From: Purpureocillium takamizusanense
Taxonomy: Eukaryota > Ascomycota > Sordariomycetes > Hypocreales > Ophiocordycipitaceae
Direction of reading: 5' to 3'
Length of the DNA: 64,000 nucleotides
NCBI RefSeq assembly: GCF_022605165.1
Contig: NC_063072.1
Location: forward strand, 1,922,001 to 1,986,000
Below are positions 1-10,900 of this stretch, piece by piece; within the stretch, counting starts at the first letter, position 1; every line of letters begins with the position of its first letter. The translations under genes were made by a program, and so were the position numbers. The notes beneath the pieces were generated by a model. The model worked only from the letters and a program-made list of their open reading frames with translations, did no database searches and was not told the origin of the DNA.

Positions 1-1368
1 CTTCTTCATGAGGACGACGCCGATGGCGCTCCCCAGGATCAAGGCGCAGCCGAGGAAGCTCATGACGCCCATGCGGTGGCCAAACACCCAGCGGTCAAAG
101 GCCACGGCGAAGAGCATGTGCGTGTAGACCATGGCGTTGGCCCGGTTGGACTTGTCGGCGGCCAGCCCCGCCGTGAGGAGGTACTGCATCACGAAGCCCA
201 GGGCGCCCAGCATCAGCAGCAGGAACCACTGCTTGAGCGAGGTGGGCGTGATCCAGCGCAGCGCCGGCTGGCCGATGTCGAGCTGCGGCGCGGCGCACAG
301 CGTCACGACGCAGATGACGGTGCTCGTCATGGCGAAGAAGTTGACCGAGATGAGCGGGTGCGCCCGCTTGCCGATGGAGCGCAGCGTCGTGAAGGCCCCG
401 GCCGCGCCCAGAACGCCTAGAAGTGCCACGCCGACGGCCACGAGCCGCTCCTGCGCCGTCGTCTGGTGGTCCGCCCCCGGCAGCCCTTTCTCGGGCGGCT
501 CCGTCGTCGTCATCGTCGTCGTCGAGTGATCGTCGCCGCCCGTCGAGGCCGTGGCGTCGGAGAAGAGGGCCGTGGGCTGCGCTATCAAGACGACGCCGAG
601 GAGCGCCACAACGGTCGCCAGCTGCTCGAATCGCGTAAAGGGCTCGCGCAGCAGGAACCAGCAGACGAAGCCAGCGACGCCGGGCGCCAGAAAGGTTATG
701 ACGGTGGCGTCGGCCAGCGGGAGGTACATCATGGAGTACCACATGCCGAAGATGCCAAAGAAGCCCACGACGCCCCTGGCGACGAGCAGCCACCTGATTT
801 CCGGCTTGCCGATGGGGAAGTCGGGAACTCTCATCCACCACATGTAGGCCAGGCAGCACACGGCCGTCAGGCTCTGCCGGAGGAGGAGCAGCTGGACGGG
901 GTGCATGCCCTCGCCCTCGAGCTCGAGCAGGCGGGCGCTCAAGTTCATGGAGGCACCGAACAGCTGGGACAGCGCCACGAGGATGGCAGGCTTGTTGCGG
1001 TCCCAGAAGCGACCCCATGGTGATGTCTTGTAGGGCTGCAGGACTTGCCCGTGGGCCGGGCTGTACAAGCCGTGTGGTGCCGGGGAGAGTCTGCCGCTGG
1101 GTGCCGGACTCAGGGACAAGTGACGAAAGTGCTCTCCGGCGGTCGGGTGCAAGGCCTTGTTGTCTCGGCCACGACGCGTGTCCGGGGAAGGGTCACGATG
1201 ATGAGACAGAAATTGCTGCTGCTGCTGCTGCTGTTGTCGTTCCATGTCTCTTGCGTCATCGTTGTCGTCGCCGTCGCCGTCGTCGCCGGGCCGGGAAGGT
1301 TCGTGTAACCGAGCCGGCCGGATCTCCGTACCGGAGAGCGGCCGACCGCCGTTGGGCTCAGGTTGCAT
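1..1368 (-). CDS. DMT/EamA-family membrane transporter (3' end outside window)
   Basis: A single open frame runs from ATG at 1368 off the left edge (456 codons seen), so the C terminus is missing. Residues 1 to about 115 are hydrophilic and low in complexity, with a GDDGDGDDNDD acidic stretch, a run of eight glutamines and many Ser/Pro. From about residue 120 (WGRFWDRNKPAILVALSQLF) hydrophobic helices follow one another, with the paired arrangement typical of drug/metabolite transporters (EamA, SLC35G-like), including LLLLRQSLTAVCCLAYM and the second-half segment NRANAMVYTHMLFAV. Between the halves is a polar Thr-rich loop. The family moves small metabolites or nucleotide sugars; the substrate cannot be read here. 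ATG 1368 was chosen because an in-frame stop lies four codons upstream; a second in-frame ATG sits at 1245. No intron is needed. Family confidence is high, function unknown. Confidence 0.8.
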   Translation of the reverse strand, partial: MQPEPNGGRPLSGTEIRPARLHEPSRPGDDGDGDDNDDARDMERQQQQQQQQFLSHHRDPSPDTRRGRDNKALHPTAGEHFRHLSLSPAPSGRLSPAPHGLYSPAHGQVLQPYKTSPWGRFWDRNKPAILVALSQLFGASMNLSARLLELEGEGMHPVQLLLLRQSLTAVCCLAYMWWMRVPDFPIGKPEIRWLLVARGVVGFFGIFGMWYSMMYLPLADATVITFLAPGVAGFVCWFLLREPFTRFEQLATVVALLGVVLIAQPTALFSDATASTGGDDHSTTTMTTTEPPEKGLPGADHQTTAQERLVAVGVALLGVLGAAGAFTTLRSIGKRAHPLISVNFFAMTSTVICVVTLCAAPQLDIGQPALRWITPTSLKQWFLLLMLGALGFVMQYLLTAGLAADKSNRANAMVYTHMLFAVAFDRWVFGHRMGVMSFLGCALILGSAIGVVLMKK

Positions 1369-3150
1369 GGTTGGGGTCCAGAATCAACAAAGGGCAGTGA
1401 GATATTACTACGCCGACGATTGATGGACTCTGAGCAAAAGCAAAGCACAACGAGAAGAGACAAGACTGCGCCATTAAAGGCCAAGGCAGTGAACAGAGCA
1501 GGCGTGGTTTCGCCTTCACGGCCGTGCACCGAGGTTGGACGACGACAAGTGGCTCTCTCTTGTCTCTCACTCTCTAGGTCTGGAGATGATGATGCGGAGG
1601 GGAGTAGGTAAGTCAAGGCGCAAGCGTGGACCCTGCCACACCGCCCCAAGTTTCTTGACAGGCTAGAGGAACAAACAGAACCGACATGCGCCCGCCCGGG
1701 CCCCCCGTTGCTTGACTAATGACGAACAGCCTAATATAGGAAGTGATGCCCGCCCGCCAACCTCTTTGGATATCTTGCGGGCCGTAGAGCAGAAGAGCAG
1801 GGGGGAAGATGGGGGAGGGGCGGCAGGCGGGAATGGTGATGGACCAGCAGCAAGCATCCCTTGTGGCCGGAGCCAGTCGGGAAGGGTGGCGAGTGGAAGA
1901 CATGAATCCATTTTGCACTTTGCGCGCGTGCGCGATGAGTGAGGATGAGGAGCAGCAAATCAGGGGGCAGTTGGATCGAAAGAGGAGCGGGCGGGGCACA
2001 AATTCCACGCCGACTTCCTTCTGTTTGGCGCGCCCTCCGGTGAGGGGGGGACTCCGTCTCTCGCTGTTCGAAGTAAGCATTGACAGGTCGGAAGGATGGA
2101 TGGATGGGGTTGGTGAGTCTTGGCCGGGGCGCAGGAAGTTAGCACAAACGTAGTCCCCCTCCCCTCGTCCCGATATCGCAACCGAGCGCGGCAGTCACAA
2201 TCGGAGGAGGAGGGGGAGCGAACGGAGGCGGGGCTCTGGACTGGAGAGCGAAGCGTTGGATCCTTGTCCGATTACCGCCGCCGCGGGGGGCTGCTCCGCT
2301 CGGCCTAGCTAACCGGCCGATCTGCCCCATCACGAACCATGTCACTCACAGCGAGGCGTACCCTGTCAGTCAGCTCGTTGAAGAAATCTCGCTCCTTGTT
2401 GCAAGACCAACTCACTTTCCCCAACCACTGAGCAAAAGCGTTTCTTTGAGTACAGTACTCGTACTTGTTTCAAAGTTGGGTACTTTTAGCTAATGCATTA
2501 TACTACATCTCATATCTACTTGGTATATGTCCCGTCACCGTGCTCGCCAGGCGACTAAAAATGAGAGACGAGGCACGCAAGCCGGGCACGGGGTTTTGTT
2601 TGGAAACCAACAAAACGCCTCGGGCCGCGTCTCCTCCGCCCGCCAAAAAGGTTGTTAGAAAAATGCGCACGGCCTCGACGTCTCACCTGCCCGCCCGCCG
2701 AGAGGGAGAGGGAGAGGGAGAGGGACGGAGAGGTCGTCACGGACGAGGCCACACCCACACACACGCACGGTGTTGAAGGTTTCATGTCGTTTCCCCCGGT
2801 ACTGGCCGCGTATACGTACTTCGTATACTGTACAACCGTGTGGCTTTTATTGGTAGTATGCCACACCGTGCCGTGTCTGCTCGGCCGAGCCAAGCGAGCT
2901 GCGTGCTTACGTACTGAGCCACGCATATCGTCGTAGACGCAACTTCCAAAAAGATTCTCTTGCAGAGACCAAGTCTGTATACCGAAACGCCGCGCTACCT
3001 GTCCATGGAGCCCGCAGGCCGCCCTAAGGCCTGGATGAATGCCGGCCCCAATGAATGCCCAAATTAAACGAAACCCGCCCGACGAGTGACGGACACAGCC
3101 CACGAATCTCCAGCAGAACGCTGCCGCAGCAGACGGCGCACTCTCTCAAC
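1369..3150. other. Intergenic spacer
   Basis: This is about 1.8 kb between the 5' end of the DMT transporter and the 3' end of TAF13. It contains the transporter's promoter, purine-rich runs (a GAGAGG tract near 2700-2735) and a TAGGTA/GTAC-type sprinkle. The open frames here are short, lack recognisable motifs and overlap on both strands. I see no gene. Confidence 0.6.
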
Positions 3151-3818
3151 TCATCTCTTCTTCCCCAGAGCATCGGCCTCGGCCTCGGCATCATCGTCCG
3201 CCTCGCCCAGCTCCTCCTCCTCCACCCGCGCAGCCCCCGGCCCCGGCTTCCCGCCCGCTCCCCCCGCTGCCGCGCCCGCCGTCTTGTCGCCGCCATCCTC
3301 CTTCTCGCGCCTCTTCTCCTCCTCGGCCGCGTCCTTCATGATGTCGTCGTCGTTATCGCGCAGAATTTCGCGCGCCTTCTTGATCTCGCGCTGCTTCTCA
3401 AACACCTCCTGCACCTTGCCCAGGAACGCCGGGTTCTTGCGGAACGCAAACTCAAAGTCCTCGTACTTGATCTTCTGCCGCCCCGAGTAGTGCGCCGCCC
3501 GCGTCGCCTCGAACGCAATCGACTGCATGAAGTCGGTCAGGATCTCGTCCAGCACCCGCACCGTCTCCGGGAGCGGGTTCTTGACGTCGCCGTGCGCGTA
3601 TAAGAGCTGCGCCACTGCGTTGTGTATCGGGCTTTCGTTAGCCTAGAGTGAATTTTTTTGTCTTTCAAAAAAAAAAACAGGAGGACAGGACAGAGCAGAA
3701 CGGGACAGCCCGAAGCGGGTAGGTAGGTAGGTAAAAGGGTCGGAGGGAGAGGCGTACGCTCAATGTGCGAAAAGTTCATCTTGCCGACATTTTTGCCGGC
3801 TCGCGCACGAGGTTCCAT
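3151..3818 (-). CDS. TAF13: Transcription initiation factor TFIID subunit 13 (histone fold)
   Basis: TAF13 pairs with TAF11 through a histone fold inside TFIID, in the nucleus. The model has two exons: 3758-3818 and 3151-3614, with intron 3615-3757 (GTACGC...CGCAG). Splicing joins NFSHIE to LAQLLYAHGD, which matches the family pattern in which an FS motif precedes the first helix and LLYxxGD. The fold covers about residues 18-100 (LPETVRVLDEILTDFM, then KIKYEDFEFAFRKNPAFL, the conserved FxxRKDP-like loop). The C terminus is a Lys/Glu-rich, then Gly/Ala/Asp-rich tail ending in ADALGKKR. Length is 174 residues, close to fungal orthologues. The gene is divergent from Ksh1 with about 540 bp between start codons. 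The acceptor was chosen by frame: nearer AGs give a stop or a broken frame. Confidence 0.88.
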
Positions 3819-4360
3819 GGTGACGAGCTGATGGGCTCTGGCGACGAGCGCCAGGGACAAATTTGTGTGATGAACGGTGCTGGCCGAGCCTTGTTGCGAG
3901 TCGCGACGGCGCGTCTCGGGGTCTAGTCGTCGTCGTCGTCGTTACTGAGCAGCCTTGAGCCGTGTGCAAGCCCCAGTGCCCGAAGCAGATGATTAGGCAA
4001 GGTCCAGCCTCGCAAAAGCGCAAAATGATGCAAAGTGCCAACTGCCCGTCGTCAATTTGATGAGGGATCAAATCAAGCGTCGGCGATGATGCTGCCCCAC
4101 GAGGAAGCGCCTCGAGAAAGCGGCCCCCCTTCCAGGCGGATTCTCGTCGGCAAATCCTCGCTTCCCCACAGGTAGGTAGGCTGTACGTACCTTTACTACC
4201 AGCTAAGCTCCTGGCGCCAGCGACATCACAAGGAGGCTGAGAGGCCAGCATTCATCACCTCCAACCACCACATGTCGCGAACCGCATCTCGCTTCCCCCG
4301 CAAGCTTCACTCCCGCCCTGACAATCCCACACTACTGTGCTCTCTCAGCAGGCTTTCACA
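3819..4360. promoter_or_regulatory. Divergent promoter region, TAF13 / Ksh1
   Basis: This stretch of 542 bases separates the two start codons and must hold both 5' UTRs and both promoters. It contains CGT/CGA triplet runs near 3925-3945 and a GTAGGTAGG...GTACGTACC cluster near 4171-4191. No coding frame is supportable. Confidence 0.5.
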
Positions 4361-4935
4361 ATGGTACAGTCGAACCCAGTATACTCCCCCGCTCGAGAGC
4401 GTCGCCCAGCTAACTCGACCTGTGCGCCTCTTCCCCGCCTCCTCCAAGACCGCCCTCTTCAACTTCCAGTCCTTGCTCCAAGTCATCCTCCTCCTGATAT
4501 GCACGAGCACATACGTGCATCACTTTGCCCCGGGCATCATGGACCGAAACAAGAACGGGTAAAGAACAGCCCTCGCCCTCCTCCATCCCCGGCGTGTACG
4601 CTCTCTCTATCGTCACGCCGCTCCGAGGTGCAGTGTACCCCTTTGACCGGGACTCCCTAGCTGACTGGTGGCGCCGCGCCCGCGCGTGCCGAAAACCCAG
4701 GGTTATGGGCATCTTCTGGAAATGCGCCAGGATAGGCGAACGGCTGAGCCCGTATATCAGCATCTGCTGCGTCCTCATGGCGGTACGCGCGACACCCCCC
4801 TTTCTTCAATGATATATGCTAGATCTATCTCCCTCCTCTATCTTGCGGAAGAGTGGGAGCGCGCGCGCCCAAAAGAGAGGTAGAGATGGAGAGACCGCGA
4901 CTGACGCACGATTACAGGTCTCCCTGTTAATCTAG
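4361..4935 (+). CDS. KSH1: Ksh1/TMEM167 (Kish) small secretory-pathway membrane protein
   Basis: Kish proteins are about 72-residue Golgi membrane proteins needed for early secretion. Four coding pieces (4361-4363, 4449-4558, 4701-4782, 4918-4935) give 70 residues: M, then [20 protein letters not shown]..., a loop with [28 protein letters not shown], and a second hydrophobic segment ending MAVSLLI. Both membrane segments and the [14 protein letters not shown] signature are diagnostic. The first intron (4364-4448) starts directly after the ATG, so the initiator codon stands alone on the 5' exon; a CTAAC branch sequence lies near 4409-4415. The other introns are 4559-4700 and 4783-4917. The open frame that begins upstream at 4272 is intron read-through. 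The total is 213 nt, exactly in phase. Confidence 0.9.
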
Positions 4936-7900
4936 ACGCACACGTAGTCGCACACGCACACGACGATCGAAACGACTTTCGAAGGAACGCATGCTGAAGC
5001 CACGAGCTTGGAGTTTTGAAGCGTTGGTGGAAAATTGTGGTGCACGGAAAGTACACCCGATGCCCTGGGGGCTTTGTTTGCGCAAATGGCCCGCCGGGCG
5101 ACCAACCCCTGATGCTCTACGGCTCGAGAGACATGCCGCCCAATATCTGCCCCCCGCCCCACCATCTTGGGCAACAGGAGCCGCGGTAGGGCGATACTTA
5201 CTTAGGCGCCGCAGCGGCAGAAGGGCGGCGCAAGGTTCACTATCAAGTTGAGCACAAGGGACCGAGAGCTGCTGCCAGGAATACTCTGCCTGACTCCCTG
5301 GCGAGATGTATGAGAACGCTCGTCTACAGGGCGGCGCGTCCCCGCCTGCCACGGCGAGCAAGGGGGCAATTCAAGTTAGGGCGTCAATACACTCATAATC
5401 TGTTCATATGCTTTGGCCGGCGGGGGGCGATGCCATACATGGACTTATGCGAGCATCAGACGGGCAGCAAAGGTATCAGGATACCCTATATAAAACGATG
5501 AACGCCATCCCACAGGGGCAGCTCGGTGCTTTGCTCAGATCTGTGCTCGGGCGCCAGACTGTGTCGTCTGCAGCTGCTCTCCCTGTCTCTTTCTCTGTCT
5601 TTTTGTGGATATGATGCAAACGCAAACATGGGCGGCCGCGTCATGCCACCATCTGCCCACGCATGCATCGCCTCGGGGAGTTGTGGCGATCGCCGACGGG
5701 GGCGCCAGCAACTCAAATATATGCGTACGTCCGGCAACCGCCATGACCTCGATGACGTCGAGAAGCCACTCGCTCGGCAGCGCAGCCTCGATGGCCATCC
5801 CGCGTCATATCCACAATGTTGCGCCTCGTTTGCGATTTTGACTCTCACAAAGAATGTGGGATCCTCGAAGCTTCATAAAAAAGCCATTCGTCGGTTTGCC
5901 CGAAACCGGAAAGCGGGCACATCACCCACGAGGGTTTCCCTCCAAAAGGCTGTCCCGTCTCCATCGAGACTCGGGTTCTATCTAAACTCGGATTAAGAGG
6001 TACAAGGCCGTCCCGGAATGGCAAAGGGGCCAGGCAGGCTGTGCGTTCTGGGAAAGAAGGATGTAGAATGAAACCTGCATCTTGGCCTCAAAAAGGGCCA
6101 CCCAAAACCCAAAACCGCAAATCAACTCACCCGCTTCCCATCATCAGGCTGTAACATGCCGCATGTGACAGTCGCAGCCCAGAAAGACAGAGCGTCGGCA
6201 AACTACTTGAGCGACGGGAATCCAATTTGTTAGGGGTGTGCGGCACAAGTACCGGTACATTTGGCGTGCCATCGGCGAGCGCATCAGCCAGATCCCCGGA
6301 ATGGGCAGCCATATCTGTCAAGCTTGGCCGATGATGGAGCGCCGGGCACCCATTTTTTTTCCGGCTGGGCCCAAAAAAAAAGGGAAGAAAAAAAAACCCC
6401 CAACCTGCCAGTAGCAAGCTCAGTAGGGGCAGTAGGGGGTCCGGCACACTCTGGCTTCCAGAACAACCACCGAAGAGGGTTGCAGCGGCGACCGTGCTCG
6501 GCTTGGTGTCGTGGAGGCAGCGGCGGAGCCCTACGGCCCAGCGACCACAAGTCGAAACGAGACGGTGACAATGGGGCGGGGTCTGGCTGGGAAATCGCCT
6601 GCCGGTGCTGCACTGTGACTACTCGTAACGCTGTCAGAGTGTCAGCCATACTAGGGTTGTGCGCCTTTGGGGTGGTGGTGGTAATACGTAGTGGCCACGA
6701 CGAGAGCCGCGATGGAACGCATCTCGCGCAGCGCCCAATGCAGTGCGACGATGTCAGGCCCGTCGCAAGGCCGCCCGCCCGCGTCGTCGTCGTCTCTTGT
6801 CCGCTCCCCTCATTGACGTCAAACCCCCCCGCGCCGGGCCAAGAGCAGCAGGACGAGGAGGCGCGACGGGACCACCGGGCGGTGTGCGCTGAATGCAACT
6901 GCTGCGCCCGTGGACTCCCCCCATCTCTATATGCACCTGTGACATGCTCTGGGCACGCCGTCTGGTGCGGCTCGCCCTGCCCTGCCCGGCGGTTTCGCCG
7001 CTGACGCAGCGCATGGCCCTTTTTGACGCAAGGACTCGGATCTCTGCTTACCTCGGGGCTGCAACAACAACGGGGGGAGGCCGGATGCAGCGGCGGCGTT
7101 TCGCCTTTACATCCGACGTGCTCGGTTCTTCGTTTCTTCAGTGCAACTCTACTTTCAGCTCACTCACGCGGCCGTGTGGTCCGCACCCCGGCCTTGTCTC
7201 CTGGCGACCAGGCTTGCCGACTTTATTATTGCAGGCTGAGCTTGGATCATGCATCGAACCCAAGCATGGACGAGGTACTCACACTTGTCCGGTAACGGGC
7301 TGGCACCGGACCGCCAGCAGAGATCTCGGGGGGGCCACGTGAGGGTCCGGGCCGGACCCAGAAGGGAGGGATCCAACGACAGTGGGACGACAACGTGGCT
7401 TGCCACCCCTTCCAGGCATCGGCTCTGGGAAAGAACATGTTGATGTGCTGTGGATGGGGGCGGAGCCCTCCATCCATCGTTCGTTCGGTTCCCAAGTGTC
7501 TGGGCCAGGCCACGAGACGAGCAGCCAGCTCTGGCTCACCCATTCCATTCCCCGGTCGGTCTCGCCCCAACATTGACCATGTACTAAGTTAGTGATAATT
7601 TACTTGCCACGGAGTAACCGCATGAGTGCGATGCTGGCAGGTGGCAACTTGGCAACTAACTAACTTATTACTTGGTAGGTGAGGCGTGCTATGGACAGGC
7701 ATATCTGGCGGGCTGACATGAGGCCGGGCTCGCGAGTACTGCAAGGTACCTTCGCAAAGCCCTGCATACAAGGTAAGCGTCTTCGTCATCCGACACTTGC
7801 ATGCATGACAGTGCCCTGCGCCTGCCTGCTACGTAGTTAGTAGATGCGAAATGGCTGCACGAAGCAAGGTGTGCGGTGTGGACGTTCGCATGGATGTGCA

Positions 7901-10900
7901 GAACGGGCTCGGAATCGGTACCGCATCGTGAAGAAAGCAGCCCGGCCGGCCCTTGCCCTTGTGGGCGGCCGCAACCGTCAGCACTGCCGGCGAGCCTCCT
8001 CCCCGGCAGCCTGCCTGTGATTCCAAGCTTTTTTGCCTCCTTCGCAGGGCACCGCATGCCGTGTAAGATTCATGACGCTGCAGCGAACCGTGCTGCGCAA
8101 AGCGCACATGAGACGTGTGTCACTCTGATGACGAGGCGTTCCTCTCCGACATGCGCGCGACAGCGCGGCGGCGTGAAATGGTCCGACTTGATATGCAGCT
8201 GTCGCAAAAGCTCCCTGATCCGTGTAATGATGATCGCTGCGCCTGCGCGCCGCCGTGGCGTCAATCTTCCGCGCAAGGGCGACAAGTCCTAACCGTCCCG
8301 GCTCTGCGCGCCCGGCTGTAGGGCCAAAGGCGGTGATGATCCCTTCACGATCCGTTGAACTGTTGCGCGTGCGTGAGGGCCGTCCATAAGAAGAGGCCTG
8401 GTGAGTGCTCGTAATCGTTTCACCCCGTTCAACGGCATCGCCGCCTTCTCACAGACCAGCATACGCAACCGTAGAACACACACCGTTGCCACCAAACAGA
8501 GACAGAAGAGGTGGTGCGCCCGCCATGTTAATTTCGTGTTGCAAAGTCATCTGCAAAGTACCGTCCACTGCACCCCGTGGTAACTCGTATCTGGCGTGCA
8601 GGTTGGGAGCTCTGGCCCGCCCCTACTTGGGGCGTTGGCGTTGGTCTTCAACCCTCTGTCGAGAATGAGGCCGTCAAACTATTGGCGGTTACGCAATTGG
8701 CCTGGGGGTCTTCCCAACTTCCGCTTCGGACACTGGCGGCGCGCATCGCCGCCGCTGTCCGGGACTCGTCACTTGCATCCGCGCTTGAACTGGGAGGCGC
8801 ATGGACCATCGTCTGCCTTTCTCCTGGCGAGGAACCAGGCGCTGAGGCATAAACGCCGTCAAGGTGAGAAGCCCCCGACGGCTCCGGATGTTATGCGCCT
8901 CTTGGTCATACATACTTCGTAGTTAGAATGTACTCTGGCGCAAAGACCGTGGCGATCCTAACACAACCTTCACCAGGCGATACGATCCTGCACCAGAAAA
9001 AACCACTCACTACTATATCGGGGCACTTCATGTGACTCGCCGACGAAAGGGGCGCCTGCACGTAATAACCCGCTGGGCGATTCGTGGCTGGCCGTGCGTT
9101 TCGGGGCTTGGCGGGTGCCGCACTCTCGCCGCATAACTTTGACGCCTCGCCATATCTGTTTCTGCCCTCCTTCGTTTGCCAGCCCCGCGCGAGGTCGTGC
9201 ACGGCCATGGCGCACCAGGGCGCCCGGCGTTGGTCACGCTAATAATATTGCGATCCCGTACCTCGAATCGACTAATCGACTCCCTGTGCCATCTTCGATA
9301 TTAGATCTGATGGGCGGTCCGTCCAACACGGAGGGTAGGTCAAGTGCTTCGCAGGGACACTGCTGGTGTAGCAGTCACCATACCTGACAGTAAAGATATC
9401 CGAGTACGAGGAAGCTTGTGAGTTCCCCTGATAAACGCGTGCTTCGTAGGCCCAGCCCCGGCTCACTACAGCCTCTGCCCCACTTCAGGGGCTTTTGAAG
9501 GCGAGGGAGCACGGGGCGCTGGAAGCCGTCCGAGAGCAGTGAGTGGCACTTGAATTGTGATCCAGTGAAGAGGCGGCAACGTAGAGGCGGATGCGTTAGC
9601 TGCGGATGGGTATACTCCGCAGCAGCTATTGTGTCCTGAGAGCTGAGTTGAGGCTGCTGCTTTCAGGCGTTTGGCGGTGACCATGGGTGCATTGTCATTC
9701 CTGGCCTTGGACCCCCGGCCCTGGAATTGCAGATTGGAAGTTTCACGCCGCACTTGTCGGCGTGCGGGCTCCGCCCAACGGACTGTCCCCAGTCAGTGAC
9801 CTGCCCGGTCAGCCCTTGCTCGTAGTCGCCAAAGCCAAAAAGCGTCAGGGAAGAGAAATGTTGCCGTCTGTCTGAGTCCGAGTCCCTGCCCCTTACCTAG
9901 TAGTTCATCTTTATCGGAAGGAGCAAAAGTCGTTTGCACATGTTCGTTGCTGCGACCGGGAGCCGAACGACGGCAGGCTGGAGATGAGAGCCCCTGCTGG
10001 GGCCGTTTGTTACGGATCTCTCTGACACCCAGCGTGGTGTCGGCCTCCTGGTGGCGGTTGAAGACAGCCGCATCTCATTACTCGTGACACCTCCACCAAA
10101 GTCGGCATCGCTCTGACTAGGTCTCGGCAATAAGGTCAAGGATAAATAAAGAAGAAAAACCGAGCCCCGCCCGCAGGGATGCTTGCGCATGACGAGTCGG
10201 CTGTCCAGCCTGCCTTTCGCACTGTATCAGTAACTGACAATATGCGGTTGGCCAGTTTGCTTGTGTTGTGTCGCCTTGTGACCAATTTCGTCATAGGAGG
10301 GATGTCAGCGAAGCAAGCATCACCTTGTCATTGGAGCAAACGACCTGTAAGTTGGACGCCGATCAGCTGGACCGTCAGGGCTTGTTAGACGATTTTTCGA
10401 GTTTGCCGTATCGGGAAATCAGAGAAGTCTGTTTTGTTTTGTTGCCGTACCACGGGTGAACAAGGCCGTATCGCCAGTATTGAGGTGAAAGACACCGCTT
10501 GATTCATACCTACACAGTACCTTCACTCGATGGACTTCAATGTGCAAGCGACCTCCCAACGGCCATCATCTCTTGGGCCTGGACAGGGTCGATGGCCTGC
10601 CCTCATTTAATCACTCGGGCGCACCTGCCAACCTGACGACACAGCAGGTCGGTCGGTAAGGTAGGCACGATGGAGGAGTGCGTGCAGCAGGTGTGTGTCG
10701 GCAGTCGGTAGTAAAGGTTGTGCGAAGTATTTCGTACCTAACCACTTCGTGCTGGACAAGAGTACGTAGGTACGTACTTTGCTCGGTAAAGGCATGGCCC
10801 CTCGGCCAGGCAGCCAGTCCCGGCGAGTCGGAACGCCCAGGAGGGCAGGAGGCGCCCACGGAGCTCCCGTTATTTTAGCTCACCGACGGTGCCCACTGGG

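Noticed and set aside
95..1018. 307-codon minus-strand ORF in the DMT transporter region
   Set aside because: It is a shifted-frame shadow; the neighbouring frame gives clean membrane helices from ATG 1368 to the edge.
6261..7004. 247-codon plus-strand ORF in the gene-poor region
   Set aside because: It contains no motif, overlaps a comparable minus-strand frame, shows homopolymer-derived sequence, and no splice-joined extension improves it.
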